A stretch of DNA of 64,000 nt from Marinobacter sp. EhC06 (GCF_001650915.1 NZ_LXYO01000001.1:124001-188000); one strand, 5' to 3'. Shown: positions 1 through 9,545, counted from the first letter of the stretch. Numbers and translations are program-made. Notes: generated by a model from the letters alone, not told the origin.

Positions 1-60
1 GCTGATGTGCCCGAGGGCATCGGTATCGCTGAAACGTGGCTCCAGCTCCAGATGAAACAT
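1..60 (-). CDS. Acyl-CoA thioesterase (4HBT hot-dog), N-terminal fragment
   Basis: Reading leftward from an ATG at 60, the first 20 codons give a peptide ending RFSDTDALGHIS. The pattern F-x-D-T-D-x-x-G-H-(I/V)-(N/S) is the N-terminal active-site signature of 4-hydroxybenzoyl-CoA / YbgC-type thioesterases, where the Asp is catalytic. The rest lies outside the window. Such enzymes hydrolyse acyl-CoA thioesters in the cytoplasm; the substrate cannot be told from this fragment. The family call rests on one motif, so confidence is moderate. Confidence 0.6.
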   Translation of the reverse strand, partial: MFHLELEPRFSDTDALGHIS

Positions 61-127
61 AGCGGCTTCCCCTTTCTGAAAACCGCCTACTATACACCGG
101 CCGGACACAAACACCCCAAATCTGCGA

Positions 128-1708
128 CTAAGGCACGAGGCGAAGCACCCGGCCATCGGCGCTGTCGGTGAGCAGATACACCGCGCCCTCGGGCCCGGTG
201 GCGACATCCCTAATTCGCTCGCCGAGCTCTTCGAGCATCGTTTCCACGTCGCTTGCTTGCCGTCCGTCCAGCGTCACCCGATGCACACTTCTGTCGGCAA
301 GCGCACCAACAAGCAGGTTACCCTGCCAGTCTGGAAACAGCTCGCCCCGGTAGCGGGTCATGCCTGAGGGCGCGATTGAAGGCGTCCAGTGCAGCAGCGG
401 CTGTTCCATACCTTCCCGCTCAACAAAGGGCGTGATCATCGCTCCGGTGTAGTCTATGCCGTGAGTGATCACCGGCCAGCCGTAGTTGTGCCCCGGCTCG
501 ATGATGTTGATTTCATCCCCACCACGCGGTCCGTGTTCATGGGCAATCAGAAGGCCCTCAGCGGAGTCGTAGACCAGCCCCTGCACATTGCGGTGCCCGT
601 AACTGTAGATTTCCGGAAGCGCGTCGTCCCTGCTGACGAAGGGATTATCGGCCGGAGCCGTGCCATCCGGGTTCAGGCGGACAATCTTGCCGAGATGACT
701 CGACAGGTCCTGCGCCTGCTCACGGTAGTCGAATCCATCCCCAAGGGTGACGATCAGCGTATCATCCGGAAGCCAGGCCATCCGGCCACCGTAGTGGGCA
801 CTGCCCTGTTTCGCTGGTTTAGCCCGGAATATCTCGACAACGTCTTTCAGAGCCATTCCCTGTAACTGACCACGGGCAACACAAAGGTGATTGGCAGATG
901 CGGTACCGCAGGCGTAGGCGAGAAATACCTCCTGGTCAGTCTCGAAATCAGGCGACAACAGAACATCAAACAGGCCTGCCTGGGCGTCATTGAAAACCGT
1001 CGGCACACCGGTAATCGGCTCCTGGCTCAACTCCAAGTCCGCCGAGATTCGCCGCAGTCGCCCTGCCCGCTCGGTTACCAAGGCGCCACCGTCAGGAAGA
1101 AATGCCAGTGACCAAGGATGCTCAAGGCCAGACACCAATGTTTCAACGGAATAACTGGCGACGGATTGGGCCTTTACCAGGCCCGGCTGCCAGCCAAGAC
1201 CAACCGCAAGACAACAGATCGCCACAGCTGGCACTGTGTTGAGACCACTCGCCTCCTTGCGAGAAGCGGTCAATCGGGCAAACAGCCACCCGGCGAATAC
1301 CCCTGACAGCAGCATTGCAATCAGGCCGCCCGGGGATCGGGTTGCGGCGATCAGCGTCGGCATTGGCAACATCGCGTTGACGGTTGCCAGCGCAACCCAT
1401 AATCCGGCTCCACCGGCCAACGCACAAAGCGGAGATCGCCAGCCCGGCCCCATCAACCGGGAGAATCCTGCGGCAGCTAGCTGGGAGACCAGAAAACTGA
1501 CTCCGAAGAGAATCCCATAAACAGGCGCGAAGGATCCCAGGTCATGAAGTGTGGCAGAAATTCGTGCTTCAACACCGATCTGCACACCTATTTCCTGAAG
1601 CGCCAGCAGGTTGAACTGGGTCTGCACCACGGTCCCGAGAATGACACCGACCAATAGCGCAATTGTAAAGCTCACCAGGATCTTTTTGTTTTTGTGCATG
1701 CCTGCCAT
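128..1708 (-). CDS. Membrane-anchored PQQ-dependent sugar dehydrogenase (GSDH-type beta-propeller)
   Basis: The C-terminal ~345 residues form a glucose/sorbosone dehydrogenase domain: VSGLEHPWSLAFLPDG at its start, then GDGFDYREQAQ, SYGHRNVQG and EHGPRGGDEIN, the regions that hold PQQ-binding and catalytic His/Arg residues in soluble glucose dehydrogenases. These oxidise aldose-type sugars in the periplasm. Unusually, the first ~175 residues contain about five hydrophobic segments, the last one signal-like and ending KAQS, so the propeller is probably tethered outside the inner membrane. The open frame extends to a GTG at 1765, but that codon lies in the T-tract of the upstream gene's terminator. 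The ATG at 1708 has a GGAG ten bases ahead and is preferred (526 aa). The electron acceptor and real substrate are unknown. Confidence 0.75.
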   Translation of the reverse strand: MAGMHKNKKILVSFTIALLVGVILGTVVQTQFNLLALQEIGVQIGVEARISATLHDLGSFAPVYGILFGVSFLVSQLAAAGFSRLMGPGWRSPLCALAGGAGLWVALATVNAMLPMPTLIAATRSPGGLIAMLLSGVFAGWLFARLTASRKEASGLNTVPAVAICCLAVGLGWQPGLVKAQSVASYSVETLVSGLEHPWSLAFLPDGGALVTERAGRLRRISADLELSQEPITGVPTVFNDAQAGLFDVLLSPDFETDQEVFLAYACGTASANHLCVARGQLQGMALKDVVEIFRAKPAKQGSAHYGGRMAWLPDDTLIVTLGDGFDYREQAQDLSSHLGKIVRLNPDGTAPADNPFVSRDDALPEIYSYGHRNVQGLVYDSAEGLLIAHEHGPRGGDEINIIEPGHNYGWPVITHGIDYTGAMITPFVEREGMEQPLLHWTPSIAPSGMTRYRGELFPDWQGNLLVGALADRSVHRVTLDGRQASDVETMLEELGERIRDVATGPEGAVYLLTDSADGRVLRLVP

Positions 1709-1770
1709 CACTGTCGTCTCCGGAGTTTTCCCTTTTATACGAACACTTCCGTCAGATACAAACACAAAAA

Positions 1771-1793
1771 AGCCGGAGCATCACGCTCCGGCT
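1771..1793 (-). terminator. Rho-independent terminator of fpr
   Basis: Perfect 9-bp stem AGCCGGAGC/GCTCCGGCT with a 5-base loop. On the minus strand it is followed by TTTTTTG, 29 bases after the fpr stop codon. It shows that the GTG at 1765 of the next gene is not a credible start. Confidence 0.85.
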
Positions 1794-1821
1794 TATTCAG
1801 AGGTGGGTTACCCCTGCATAC

Positions 1822-2592
1822 TCACTGCTCCACAAAGGCCCGCTCAATCACGTAATGCCCCATGTCGCCACCGCGGGCTTCCTTGAATCCCATGTTGTTC
1901 AGGATAGCGCAGGTATCCTTGAGCATGCTCGGACTGCCGCAGATCATGAAACGGTCGGTCTCCGGATCGAAATCCGGCAGGTCCAGATCACGGGTGATTT
2001 TCCCGGTTTCCATGGCATCGGTCAGCCGGCCCTGATTACGGAACTCTTCGCGAGTGACGGTAGGGTAGTAGACCAGTTTGCCCTTCACCATCTCACCGAA
2101 ATATTCGTTCTCCGGCAATTCTTCGATTTCCTTCTGATAGGCCAGCTCAGAGACGTAACGCACGCCATGAGTCAGGATCACCTTGTCGAAGGCCTCGTAG
2201 ACCTCGGGATCCTTAATGATGCTCATGAACGGTGCGAGCCCGGTGCCAGTGCTGATCAGCCACAGGTTCTTGCCAGGCAGGAGATTGTCCAGAATCAGAG
2301 TTCCCGTAGGTTTGCGGCTAACCAGAATCTCGTCACCCACCTGGATCTTCTGCAGGCGCGATGTCAGTGGGCCGTCCTGCACCTTGATGGAGAAGAACTC
2401 GAGCTCTTCCTCATAGTTGGCACTGGCAATACTGTAGGCGCGCATCAAGGGCTTACCCTCTGTCTCCAGACCAATCATGACAAAATGACCGTTCTTGAAA
2501 CGAAAGCCCGGATCCCGGCTTGTGGTAAAGCTGAACAGGGTATCGTTCCAGTGATGAACGCTGGTAACTTTCTCTTTGATCAGGTTGCTCAT
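1822..2592 (-). CDS. fpr: Ferredoxin/flavodoxin--NADP+ reductase
   Basis: 256 aa, the usual length of the bacterial subclass I FNRs of Azotobacter and Pseudomonas. An N-terminal FAD-binding barrel carries RAYSIASANYEEELEF (FAD-binding RxYS signature), and a C-terminal NADP-binding domain carries STGTGLAPFMSI and MICGSPSM. The protein ends VIERAFVEQ, the extended tail typical of this subclass. It moves electrons between NADPH and ferredoxin or flavodoxin in the cytoplasm and supports Fe-S and oxidative-stress metabolism. A LysR regulator is transcribed divergently 145 bp away, the arrangement known for Pseudomonas fprA/finR. A clear terminator follows. Confidence 0.93.
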   Translation of the reverse strand: MSNLIKEKVTSVHHWNDTLFSFTTSRDPGFRFKNGHFVMIGLETEGKPLMRAYSIASANYEEELEFFSIKVQDGPLTSRLQKIQVGDEILVSRKPTGTLILDNLLPGKNLWLISTGTGLAPFMSIIKDPEVYEAFDKVILTHGVRYVSELAYQKEIEELPENEYFGEMVKGKLVYYPTVTREEFRNQGRLTDAMETGKITRDLDLPDFDPETDRFMICGSPSMLKDTCAILNNMGFKEARGGDMGHYVIERAFVEQ

Positions 2593-2737
2593 GAAAACCT
2601 CTTGCCTGTTCGATACGCTGTTTTACGGCGAATGATTTAACTTTGGATTGCGCTTAGTCTAACCCGGCACTAACCTATCGGGAAAATGGGATATTCTCAT
2701 AACCTTATTCGAGTGAGCCGATTAAGAGCTAAAAGTT

Positions 2738-3622
2738 ATGAAATACAGTTTCCGACAGCTGGAAGTTTTCCTTGCAGCGTCGCACTTCCAGAACATCACC
2801 CGCGCTGCCGAATCGCTGGCCATGTCGCAGTCAGCAGCCAGCAGTGCACTGAAAGAACTGGAAAACCAGTTCGACATCCAGCTGTTCGATCGCGTTGGCA
2901 AACGGCTCCAGTTAAACGAACTCGGGCGGCTTTACCGCCCGAAGGTGGAAGCCGTCTTGGCCCAGGCCAATGAACTGGAACAGGCCTTCAGTAAGCACAC
3001 GGAAGTGGGTGCTCTGAAAGTTGGCGCCACGCTTACTATCGGAAACTATCTGGCCGTGGGTGTGATGGCCCAATACATGAATACCCCTACCCACCCCAGA
3101 GTCTCCCTGGAAGTTGCCAACACCAGCACCATTGCCAGACGTGTCAAAGACTTCGAGCTGGATATAGGTCTGATCGAGGGGGAACTGCAATCATCAGAGC
3201 TGGATGTGTTGCCCTGGCGAGGCGACGAACTGGTGGTGTTCTGTTCGCCCAGCCACCCCCTGGCGAACCGGGATTCGCTCTCGGACGAGGACCTTCGCAA
3301 CGCTACCTGGATAATGCGGGAACAGGGGTCAGGCACCCGCCAGAGCTTCGAGCGAGGCATGCACGGACTGCTGCCGGATCTGAACGTGCTATTGGAACTG
3401 GAACACACGGAAGCCATCAAACGGGCGGTCGAGGCAGACCTGGGCATTGGCTGCCTGTCTGAAGTGGTGCTGGCCGACGCCTTCAAGCGTGGCAGCCTGG
3501 TGCCGCTAACCGTCCCGGCACACCGACGGTTTGATCGCCAGTTCTACTTCATCCTGCACAAGCAGAAATACCGCAGCGCGGGGATCGACGCATGGATAGA
3601 GCTGTGTCGGCAATTACGCTGA
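2738..3622 (+). CDS. finR: LysR-family regulator, FinR-like
   Basis: 294 aa. The N-terminal winged HTH reads FRQLEVFLAASHFQNITRAA then MSQSAASSALKELE, a standard LysR recognition helix. The remaining ~200 residues are a periplasmic-binding-like effector domain. It is divergent from fpr with a 145-bp gap. In Pseudomonas, FinR is a LysR protein that activates fpr under oxidative stress, so the same job is likely here. The gene name rests on position and family, not a full alignment. Its 3' end overlaps the convergent miaE by 9 bases. The spacer contains AT-rich tracts but I could not fix an operator. Confidence 0.75.
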   Translation: MKYSFRQLEVFLAASHFQNITRAAESLAMSQSAASSALKELENQFDIQLFDRVGKRLQLNELGRLYRPKVEAVLAQANELEQAFSKHTEVGALKVGATLTIGNYLAVGVMAQYMNTPTHPRVSLEVANTSTIARRVKDFELDIGLIEGELQSSELDVLPWRGDELVVFCSPSHPLANRDSLSDEDLRNATWIMREQGSGTRQSFERGMHGLLPDLNVLLELEHTEAIKRAVEADLGIGCLSEVVLADAFKRGSLVPLTVPAHRRFDRQFYFILHKQKYRSAGIDAWIELCRQLR

Positions 3623-4222
3623 AACCGGCCCACTGTGGAACCGGAACTCGGTATCCGGCTCCTCGATCAACGCCTTCTCAAGCGCCAGAAATTCGCCGAC
3701 GCGCGCCTCGATAGGCCCACCGGCGGCCTGCTCGGCCAGCGACAGATAATCCTGATAATGCCGGGCTTCGGATTTCAGGAGACTGGTGTAGAAATCCGCC
3801 AGCTTCTCATCCAGGAACGGAGCCAGGGCGGCAAAACGCTCACAGGAGCGCGCTTCGATAATGGCGCCAACAATCAACACATCCACCAGACGCCCGGGAT
3901 CTTCTGTGCGAACTTCCTGTCTCAACCCTGCGGCGTAACGAGCCGGCGTCAGGTGACAATAATCCACGCCCCGCTTATTCATGATCGCCAGCACCTGCTC
4001 GAAATGCCTGAGTTCTTCCCGGGCCAGCCGGGACATCTTGTACAGCAGATTGGTATTGTCGACGTAGCGGTACATCAGGCTGAGCGCTGTGGAGGCGGCC
4101 TTTTTCTCGCAGTGGGCGTGATCGATCAGCATCAGGTCCTGATTAGCCAGGGCGTTGTCGATCCATCGTTGCGGAGTCCGGCATGGCAGGAAGTCGTGAA
4201 TCTCTTGCAGTGCGTCGTTCAT
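3614..4222 (-). CDS. miaE: tRNA-(ms2io6A37) hydroxylase MiaE
   Basis: 202 aa all-helical ferritin-like diiron protein. The metal-site signatures EELRHFEQ (mid-protein) and SEARHYQDY (C-terminal third), with further glutamates in IIEARSCERF, fit the MiaE family. The enzyme hydroxylates the isopentenyl group of ms2i6A at tRNA position 37 using O2. It occurs only in some bacteria. It is convergent with the LysR gene (9-base overlap of coding ends) and divergent from acnB, with its start about 70 bases from the acnB promoter. Confidence 0.92.
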   Translation of the reverse strand: MNDALQEIHDFLPCRTPQRWIDNALANQDLMLIDHAHCEKKAASTALSLMYRYVDNTNLLYKMSRLAREELRHFEQVLAIMNKRGVDYCHLTPARYAAGLRQEVRTEDPGRLVDVLIVGAIIEARSCERFAALAPFLDEKLADFYTSLLKSEARHYQDYLSLAEQAAGGPIEARVGEFLALEKALIEEPDTEFRFHSGPVSA

Positions 4223-4295
4223 GGCTCAGTATATTGATTGATTTGCGGCCGGCGAGTATAGCGCACTTAACAGATTCCTCCGACCTCTGTCCAAC

Positions 4296-4324
4296 TTAAC
4301 TTTATAAGGGGTTTCCTATAGAAT
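4296..4324 (+). promoter_or_regulatory. Probable sigma70 promoter of acnB
   Basis: TTAACT (4296-4301), a 17-base spacer, then TAGAAT (4319-4324), 4/6 and 5/6 matches to the consensus hexamers. The predicted start near 4331 leaves a leader of about 150 nt that begins just before a long inverted repeat. Predicted by eye only. Confidence 0.5.
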
Positions 4325-4339
4325 GCAGCGCCAGATTAA

Positions 4340-4399
4340 GGAGTCTCTGAATAAACCCTGAAACCCCATCGGTGATTTGAGGCATTATTCAGAGGCTCC
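4340..4399 (+). repeat. 15-bp inverted repeat in the acnB leader
   Basis: GGAGTCTCTGAATAA (4340-4354) pairs with TTATTCAGAGGCTCC (4385-4399): 14 Watson-Crick pairs and one G-U across a 30-base loop. It starts about 10 bases after the predicted transcription start and ends 79 bases before the acnB start codon. It could be a leader hairpin (stability, attenuation, protein or sRNA binding). Alternatively it is a remnant of IS5-like terminal repeats, which often share the GG...TGAATAA pattern. I saw no target-site duplication. Confidence 0.7.
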
Positions 4400-4478
4400 T
4401 GCGGCCTTTCCGCCAAAACCTCCCGCCAAGGCATGAAGCCAACGGCGCGGGACATTCCAACTGATGAGGGTCCATATC

Positions 4479-7073
4479 GTGTTAGAAGCCTATCGTGAAC
4501 ACGTTGCTGAACGTGAAGCCCTGGGTATTCCTCCCAAGCCCCTGAACGCCGAGCAGACCGCTGCTCTGGTCGATCTGCTGAAAAACCCGCCGGCCGGTGA
4601 GGAAGATACCCTGGTGTATCTCCTGGAAAACCGCGTACCGCCGGGCGTGGATGAAGCCGCCTATGTGAAGGCCGCTTTCCTGACCGCCATTGTTAAAGGC
4701 GAAGCATCCTCTCCCCTGCTGGACAAGCAGAAAGCGGTGAAGCTCCTGGGCATGATGCAGGGCGGTTATAACATCGCGACCCTGGTTGACCTGCTGGACG
4801 ACTCCGAACTGGCTGAACTGGCCGGTGAGCAGCTCAAGCGCACTCTGCTGATGTTCGACGCCTTCAACGATGTGAAGGAAAAGATGGACGCAGGCAACAC
4901 CGTTGCCAAGGCCGTGGTTGAATCCTGGGCCAACGGCGAGTGGTTCACCAACAAGAAGAAGGTGCCCGAGAGCACCAAGATGGTGGTGTTCAAGGTCACT
5001 GGCGAAACCAATACTGACGACCTGTCCCCGGCCCCGGATGCCTGGTCCCGCCCGGACATCCCGCTGCACGCGCGTGCTGCCTATAAAATGGAACGTGATG
5101 GCCTGAAGCCGGAAGAACCCGGCGTAACCGGCCCCATGAGCCAGATCGATGAGATCAAGTCCAAGGGCCTGCCCGTTGCCTTCGTTGGTGATGTTGTCGG
5201 TACCGGTTCTTCCCGTAAGTCTGCCACCAACTCCGTTCTGTGGTTCTTTGGTGAGGACATCCCGGGCGTTCCCAACAAGCGTGCCGGTGGTGTCTGTATC
5301 GGTAACAAGGTTGCCCCAATCTTCTTCAACACCATGGAAGACGCCGGTGCCCTGGTTTTCGAAGCTCCGGTCGACAACATGAACATGGGCGACGTTATCG
5401 AGATCCGCCCGTATGAAGGCAAGATCCTGAACGAGGCCGGCGAAACCATCTCCGAGTTCAAATTCAAGTCCGACGTAATCCTGGACGAAGTTCAGGCCGG
5501 CGGCCGTATTCCGCTGATCATCGGCCGTGGCCTGACCGCCAAGGCTCGTACAGCACTGGGCATGGGCGCGACCGACCTGTTCCGCCTGCCGAAAGATCCC
5601 GAAGCCGGCACCAAAGGCTTCACCCTGGCCCAGAAGATGGTCGGCAAAGCCTGTGGCCTGGAAGAAGGCAAAGGCGTTCGTCCGAACACCTACTGCGAGC
5701 CACACATGACGACAGTCGGCTCCCAGGACACCACCGGCCCGATGACCCGGGACGAGCTGAAAGACCTGGCGTGTCTGGGCTTCCAGGCCGACCTGGTCAT
5801 GCAGTCTTTCTGCCACACTGCTGCTTACCCGAAGCCGGTTGACGTGGAAATGCAGCACACCATGCCGGACTTTATCCGTACCCGTGGCGGTGTTTCCCTG
5901 CGTCCGGGCGACGGTATCATCCACTCTTGGCTGAACCGCATGCTGCTGCCGGACACCGTGGGCACCGGTGGTGACTCTCACACCCGCTTCCCCATGGGCA
6001 TCTCCTTCCCGGCCGGTTCCGGTCTGGTTGCGTTTGCCGCTGCAACCGGCGTTATGCCGCTGGATATGCCGGAATCTGTTCTGGTTCGGTTCAAGGGCGA
6101 AATGCAGCCAGGTATCACCCTGCGCGACCTCGTACATGCCATTCCGCTGTACGGCATCAAGCAAGGCATGCTGACCGTTGAGAAGAAAGGCAAGATCAAC
6201 GAATTCTCCGGTCGCATCCTTGAGATCGAAGGTCTTGAGCACCTGACCGTAGAGCAGGCTTTCGAGCTGTCTGACGCGTCTGCCGAGCGGTCTGCTGCTG
6301 GCTGCACCATCAACCTGTCTGAAGAGTCCGTGGCCGAGTACCTGCGCTCCAACATCACCATGCTGCGCTGGATGATTGCCGAGGGTTACGGCGATCCTCG
6401 TACCCTGGAGCGTCGCGCCCAGCAGATGGAAGAGTGGCTGGCTGATCCGAAGCTGATGCGTGCCGACAAGGACGCGGAGTACGCCCACGTAGTGGAAATC
6501 GACCTGGCCGAAATCAAGGAGCCGATCGTGTGCTGCCCGAACGATCCGGACGACGCCCGGACGCTGTCCGAAGTGGCCGGCGACAAGGTAGACGAAGTGT
6601 TCATCGGTTCCTGCATGACCAACATCGGTCATTTCCGTGCCGCCGGTAAGTTGCTGGCGCAGAACAAGGAACCCCTGAAGACCCGTCTGTGGATGTCCCC
6701 GCCCACCAAGATGGACCAGGCCCAGTTGATGGAAGAAGGCTACTTCAACATCTACGGCACTGCCGGTGTTCGCACCGAGATGCCGGGCTGCTCCCTGTGC
6801 ATGGGTAACCAGGCACGTGTGGCGGCCAAGAGCACCGTGCTGTCTACCTCCACCCGTAACTTCCCGAACCGTCTGGGCGATGGTGCCAACGTGTACCTGA
6901 CCTCCGCGGAACTGGCAGCGGTTGGCGCGGTACTGGGCAAACTCCCCTCCGCCGAGGAATACATGGAGTACGCCAAAGACCTCAACAGCATGTCGAAAGA
7001 GATTTACAAGTATCTCAACTTCGACCAGATGGAGAACTACACCAAGAAGGCCTCTGAGGCGAACGTTGCCTGA
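4479..7073 (+). CDS. acnB: Aconitate hydratase B
   Basis: 864 aa from a GTG start, matching the AcnB family length. It interconverts citrate and isocitrate in the TCA cycle and also acts on 2-methyl-cis-aconitate. The 4Fe-4S ligands are visible as C712 ([10 protein letters not shown]) and C771/C774 ([10 protein letters not shown]). The N-terminal HEAT-like region and swivel domain precede the catalytic domains, the AcnB order. The frame is open from an ATG at 4464, but the GTG at 4479 gives [17 protein letters not shown], the conserved family N-terminus, with GAGGG seven bases upstream. A long hairpin leader precedes it. In E. coli, apo-AcnB binds its own mRNA and RyhB targets the acnB start region, so leader control is plausible. 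Confidence 0.97.
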   Translation: MLEAYREHVAEREALGIPPKPLNAEQTAALVDLLKNPPAGEEDTLVYLLENRVPPGVDEAAYVKAAFLTAIVKGEASSPLLDKQKAVKLLGMMQGGYNIATLVDLLDDSELAELAGEQLKRTLLMFDAFNDVKEKMDAGNTVAKAVVESWANGEWFTNKKKVPESTKMVVFKVTGETNTDDLSPAPDAWSRPDIPLHARAAYKMERDGLKPEEPGVTGPMSQIDEIKSKGLPVAFVGDVVGTGSSRKSATNSVLWFFGEDIPGVPNKRAGGVCIGNKVAPIFFNTMEDAGALVFEAPVDNMNMGDVIEIRPYEGKILNEAGETISEFKFKSDVILDEVQAGGRIPLIIGRGLTAKARTALGMGATDLFRLPKDPEAGTKGFTLAQKMVGKACGLEEGKGVRPNTYCEPHMTTVGSQDTTGPMTRDELKDLACLGFQADLVMQSFCHTAAYPKPVDVEMQHTMPDFIRTRGGVSLRPGDGIIHSWLNRMLLPDTVGTGGDSHTRFPMGISFPAGSGLVAFAAATGVMPLDMPESVLVRFKGEMQPGITLRDLVHAIPLYGIKQGMLTVEKKGKINEFSGRILEIEGLEHLTVEQAFELSDASAERSAAGCTINLSEESVAEYLRSNITMLRWMIAEGYGDPRTLERRAQQMEEWLADPKLMRADKDAEYAHVVEIDLAEIKEPIVCCPNDPDDARTLSEVAGDKVDEVFIGSCMTNIGHFRAAGKLLAQNKEPLKTRLWMSPPTKMDQAQLMEEGYFNIYGTAGVRTEMPGCSLCMGNQARVAAKSTVLSTSTRNFPNRLGDGANVYLTSAELAAVGAVLGKLPSAEEYMEYAKDLNSMSKEIYKYLNFDQMENYTKKASEANVA

Positions 7074-7100
7074 GCAGTGACTTTTAAGGTTTAGCTCCAA

Positions 7101-7130
7101 AAACGCCAGCCCTCGGGCTGGCGTTTTTTT
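7101..7130 (+). terminator. Terminator of acnB
   Basis: Stem AACGCCAGCCC/GGGCTGGCGTT with a 2-base loop followed by T7, 28 bases after the acnB stop. It separates acnB from the convergent TSUP gene. Confidence 0.93.
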
Positions 7131-7178
7131 ATGCAACATGGTTCGCCATAGACTGTTCAACGCGTGACTTGTTGGCAA

Positions 7179-7925
7179 TCAGTAAAAAACCAGCCTCGCC
7201 AGAATGGCCGCTACCATCACCAGGGTAATCAATTTAATCCAACGCGCTCCGCGTTTGCTCATATTCACTCGGGTAGCAATAAAAGCACCGGTGATATTAC
7301 CCAGCGCCAGCGTCAGCCCCACACCCCAGCGAACCTGGTCGTTGAAAGCGAAGACCACCAGAGCAGCGAATGTAAAAGGCAACACGATCGATACCTTGAG
7401 CACGTTCACCTGGCGCAGGTCGATCTTGAGCATGTGGTAAAGCACCACAATGAACAGCACGCCAACACCTACCTGAATGAATCCGCCGTACATGCCAACG
7501 ACGAACATCGCCAGATAAATGGCCGGACTGAGACGCTCCGGGGTCAGCGGCCGGGTACTGAGCACCGGTTGCGGCAGAAGCATAAATGCGGAGGCGCCGA
7601 TCATGGCGGACACCAACACCCACTCGAAGACAGTGTCCGATACCCAGGTAGCAATCCAGGCGCCCAGAAGCGAACCGAGAACTGCGGGAAAGGCCAAATG
7701 CAAACTAACGACCAGGTTGCCATGCCCCATCCGGTAGAAGCTGCCTACTGCAGTGATACTCTGCAGCGTTATCGCCACCCTGTTAGTGCCATTGGCCACT
7801 TGTGGCGGCAACCCCAAAAACATCAATAGCGGCAGAGTCAGCATCGATCCGCCAGCTGAGAGAACGTTAATAAACCCGGCAATGCCACCGATCGACAGTA
7901 ATGCCAGGACTTCCAGAACAGTCAC
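7179..7925 (-). CDS. TauE/SafE (TSUP) family membrane permease
   Basis: 248 aa, about eight hydrophobic segments. The N-terminus carries GGIAGFINVLSAGGSMLTLP and VANGTNRVAI, the conserved GxxxGFxxxLxGxGG...(A)xGT(N/S) pattern of the TauE/SafE family. A second inverted-repeat half starts near GMYGGFIQVGVGVLF. Members export or import small organosulfur or carboxylate anions (sulfite, sulfoacetate, taurine-derived products). No neighbouring sulfur gene tells the substrate here, so it is left unnamed. It is convergent with acnB; putP lies upstream on the same strand with its own terminator between. Confidence 0.88.
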   Translation of the reverse strand: MTVLEVLALLSIGGIAGFINVLSAGGSMLTLPLLMFLGLPPQVANGTNRVAITLQSITAVGSFYRMGHGNLVVSLHLAFPAVLGSLLGAWIATWVSDTVFEWVLVSAMIGASAFMLLPQPVLSTRPLTPERLSPAIYLAMFVVGMYGGFIQVGVGVLFIVVLYHMLKIDLRQVNVLKVSIVLPFTFAALVVFAFNDQVRWGVGLTLALGNITGAFIATRVNMSKRGARWIKLITLVMVAAILARLVFY

Positions 7926-7996
7926 TCATCGCGCTCCGTTGCGGATTGGGGCGTCGCCACAAAAGAGACGAACGATCCGGAATCATTATGACCAAA

Positions 7997-8022
7997 AAAA
8001 GGACTCCCGCAGGAGTCCTTTT
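7997..8022 (-). terminator. Terminator of putP
   Basis: Perfect 11-bp stem AAAAGGACTCC/GGAGTCCTTTT with a 4-base loop. On the minus strand a T-run follows. It lies about 30 bases past the putP stop and within the short gap before the TSUP gene start. Confidence 0.88.
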
Positions 8023-8054
8023 CACTTCTTCAAACGCGCTTGGCGCGATTTTCT

Positions 8055-9545
8055 TTACCGCTCGATATGCTGATACTCGCCGGCATCGGCGGTTACCGAG
8101 CTCACTACCAGGATTGCGATGAAGGCAGCAATGAAGCCGGGAATAATCTCGTAGACACCTGGTCCACCCATGAACGAGCCGTTCCAGCCCATTGAAATCC
8201 AGATCATGACCGTGGCCGCACCGACAACCATGCCAGCGATGGCACCTGCGCCGTTAGTTCGACGCCACATCAGCGACAGGATAATCAGCGGACCGAATGC
8301 AGCACCAAAGCCTGCCCACGCGTTAGCAACCAGGGCCAGAACCTGAGAGTTCGGATCGGAGGCGATGACGGCTGCCACCAGACCAACAAGGACAACGCAC
8401 ACGCGACCGATATTTACGCACTCCTTGTCAGTTGCTTCCTTACGCAGGAACAGACGATAGAAATCTTCTGTCAGTGAAGAGGAAGATACCAACAGCTGAC
8501 TGGAGATGGTACTCATCACCGCCGCCAGCAGAGCCGCATACAGGAAGCCTGTGATCAGCGGGTGGAACAGCATGTCTGACAGGATGATAAAGATGGTTTC
8601 CGGATCCTGTACGTCCATACCATTACGGATAGCGTAGGCACGGCCGAATACGCCCAGAGAAATCGCGCCGATCAGGGAAATCAGCATCCAGCTCATACCG
8701 ATGTTCCGGGCAACCGGTACATCCTTCAGGGTGCGGATGGCCATGAAACGCACGATGATGTGGGGCTGACCGAAATAACCCAGCCCCCAGGTAACGGCAG
8801 ACAACCAACCAATAAAGGTTAGCCCCTCCGTCCAGGACAGCAGCGTGGGATCAACCTCGTTCAGGGTTTGAGAGGCCTGGGCGAAACCGCCACCGCCTTC
8901 ACCAAACAGCACAACCGCGGGCATGATGACCAGAGCCAGCATCATGATACAGCCCTGTACAAAGTCCGTCATACTCACGGCCAGGAACCCACCCACGACG
9001 GTGTAAGCCAGAACCACACCCAGGGTAATTACGATGCCTGCTGCGTAATCACTCATGCCACCGAAGTTGAAAATTCCGGCGAATGCGCTCTCAAACAGCT
9101 TGCCGCCGGCCACCAGGCCTGACGCTGTATAGACCGCGAAGAAAATGACAATAACGATCGCCGAGACGGTGCGCAGCGACAGGGCCTGTGTCGGGAATCG
9201 ATTTGCCAGGAAAGACGGGATGGTGATCGCATTGCCATAGTGAACGGTTTGTTCACGGAGGCGGGGCGCAACCAGCGTCCAGTTAAAGAATGCACCTACG
9301 AGCAGGCCAATACCAATCCAGGCAGATCCCAGACCCGACGCAAACAGCGCGCCCGGCAGACCCAGAAGCAGCCAGCCACTCATATCAGAAGCACCTGCCG
9401 AAAGCGCAGCCACCTTCGGACTGAGGGCTCGGCCGCCCAACATATAGTCTTCGGACGAAGACGTAGCTCTGCGCATGGCATAAACGCCGATGGCAATCAT
9501 GAGCGCAAAGTAAGCAAATAGACTGATCCAAACACCAATAGCCAT
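8055..9545 (-). CDS. putP: Sodium/proline symporter
   Basis: 496 aa, the normal PutP length, with about 13 hydrophobic segments of the SSS (LeuT-fold) family. Recognisable PutP features are the N-terminal SSEDYMLGGRALSPKVAAL, SAGASDMSGWLLLGLPGA (Na+ site 2 region), GYFGQPHIIVRFMAI and the later STISSQLLVSSSSLTEDFYR (Na+/proline site in TM8). It imports L-proline with Na+ for use as carbon and nitrogen source or osmolyte, which suits the Na+-NQR bioenergetics further along. An AraC regulator lies directly upstream on the same strand. The 303-base gap between them holds a 21-bp-period direct repeat that looks like its operator. No putA is in the window. Confidence 0.95.
   Translation of the reverse strand: MAIGVWISLFAYFALMIAIGVYAMRRATSSSEDYMLGGRALSPKVAALSAGASDMSGWLLLGLPGALFASGLGSAWIGIGLLVGAFFNWTLVAPRLREQTVHYGNAITIPSFLANRFPTQALSLRTVSAIVIVIFFAVYTASGLVAGGKLFESAFAGIFNFGGMSDYAAGIVITLGVVLAYTVVGGFLAVSMTDFVQGCIMMLALVIMPAVVLFGEGGGGFAQASQTLNEVDPTLLSWTEGLTFIGWLSAVTWGLGYFGQPHIIVRFMAIRTLKDVPVARNIGMSWMLISLIGAISLGVFGRAYAIRNGMDVQDPETIFIILSDMLFHPLITGFLYAALLAAVMSTISSQLLVSSSSLTEDFYRLFLRKEATDKECVNIGRVCVVLVGLVAAVIASDPNSQVLALVANAWAGFGAAFGPLIILSLMWRRTNGAGAIAGMVVGAATVMIWISMGWNGSFMGGPGVYEIIPGFIAAFIAILVVSSVTADAGEYQHIER

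Noticed and set aside
4482..7178. An 898-codon open frame opposite acnB
   Set aside because: It is the antisense shadow of a strongly GC-biased gene: no ribosome-binding site, no recognisable domain, while acnB has clear motifs throughout.
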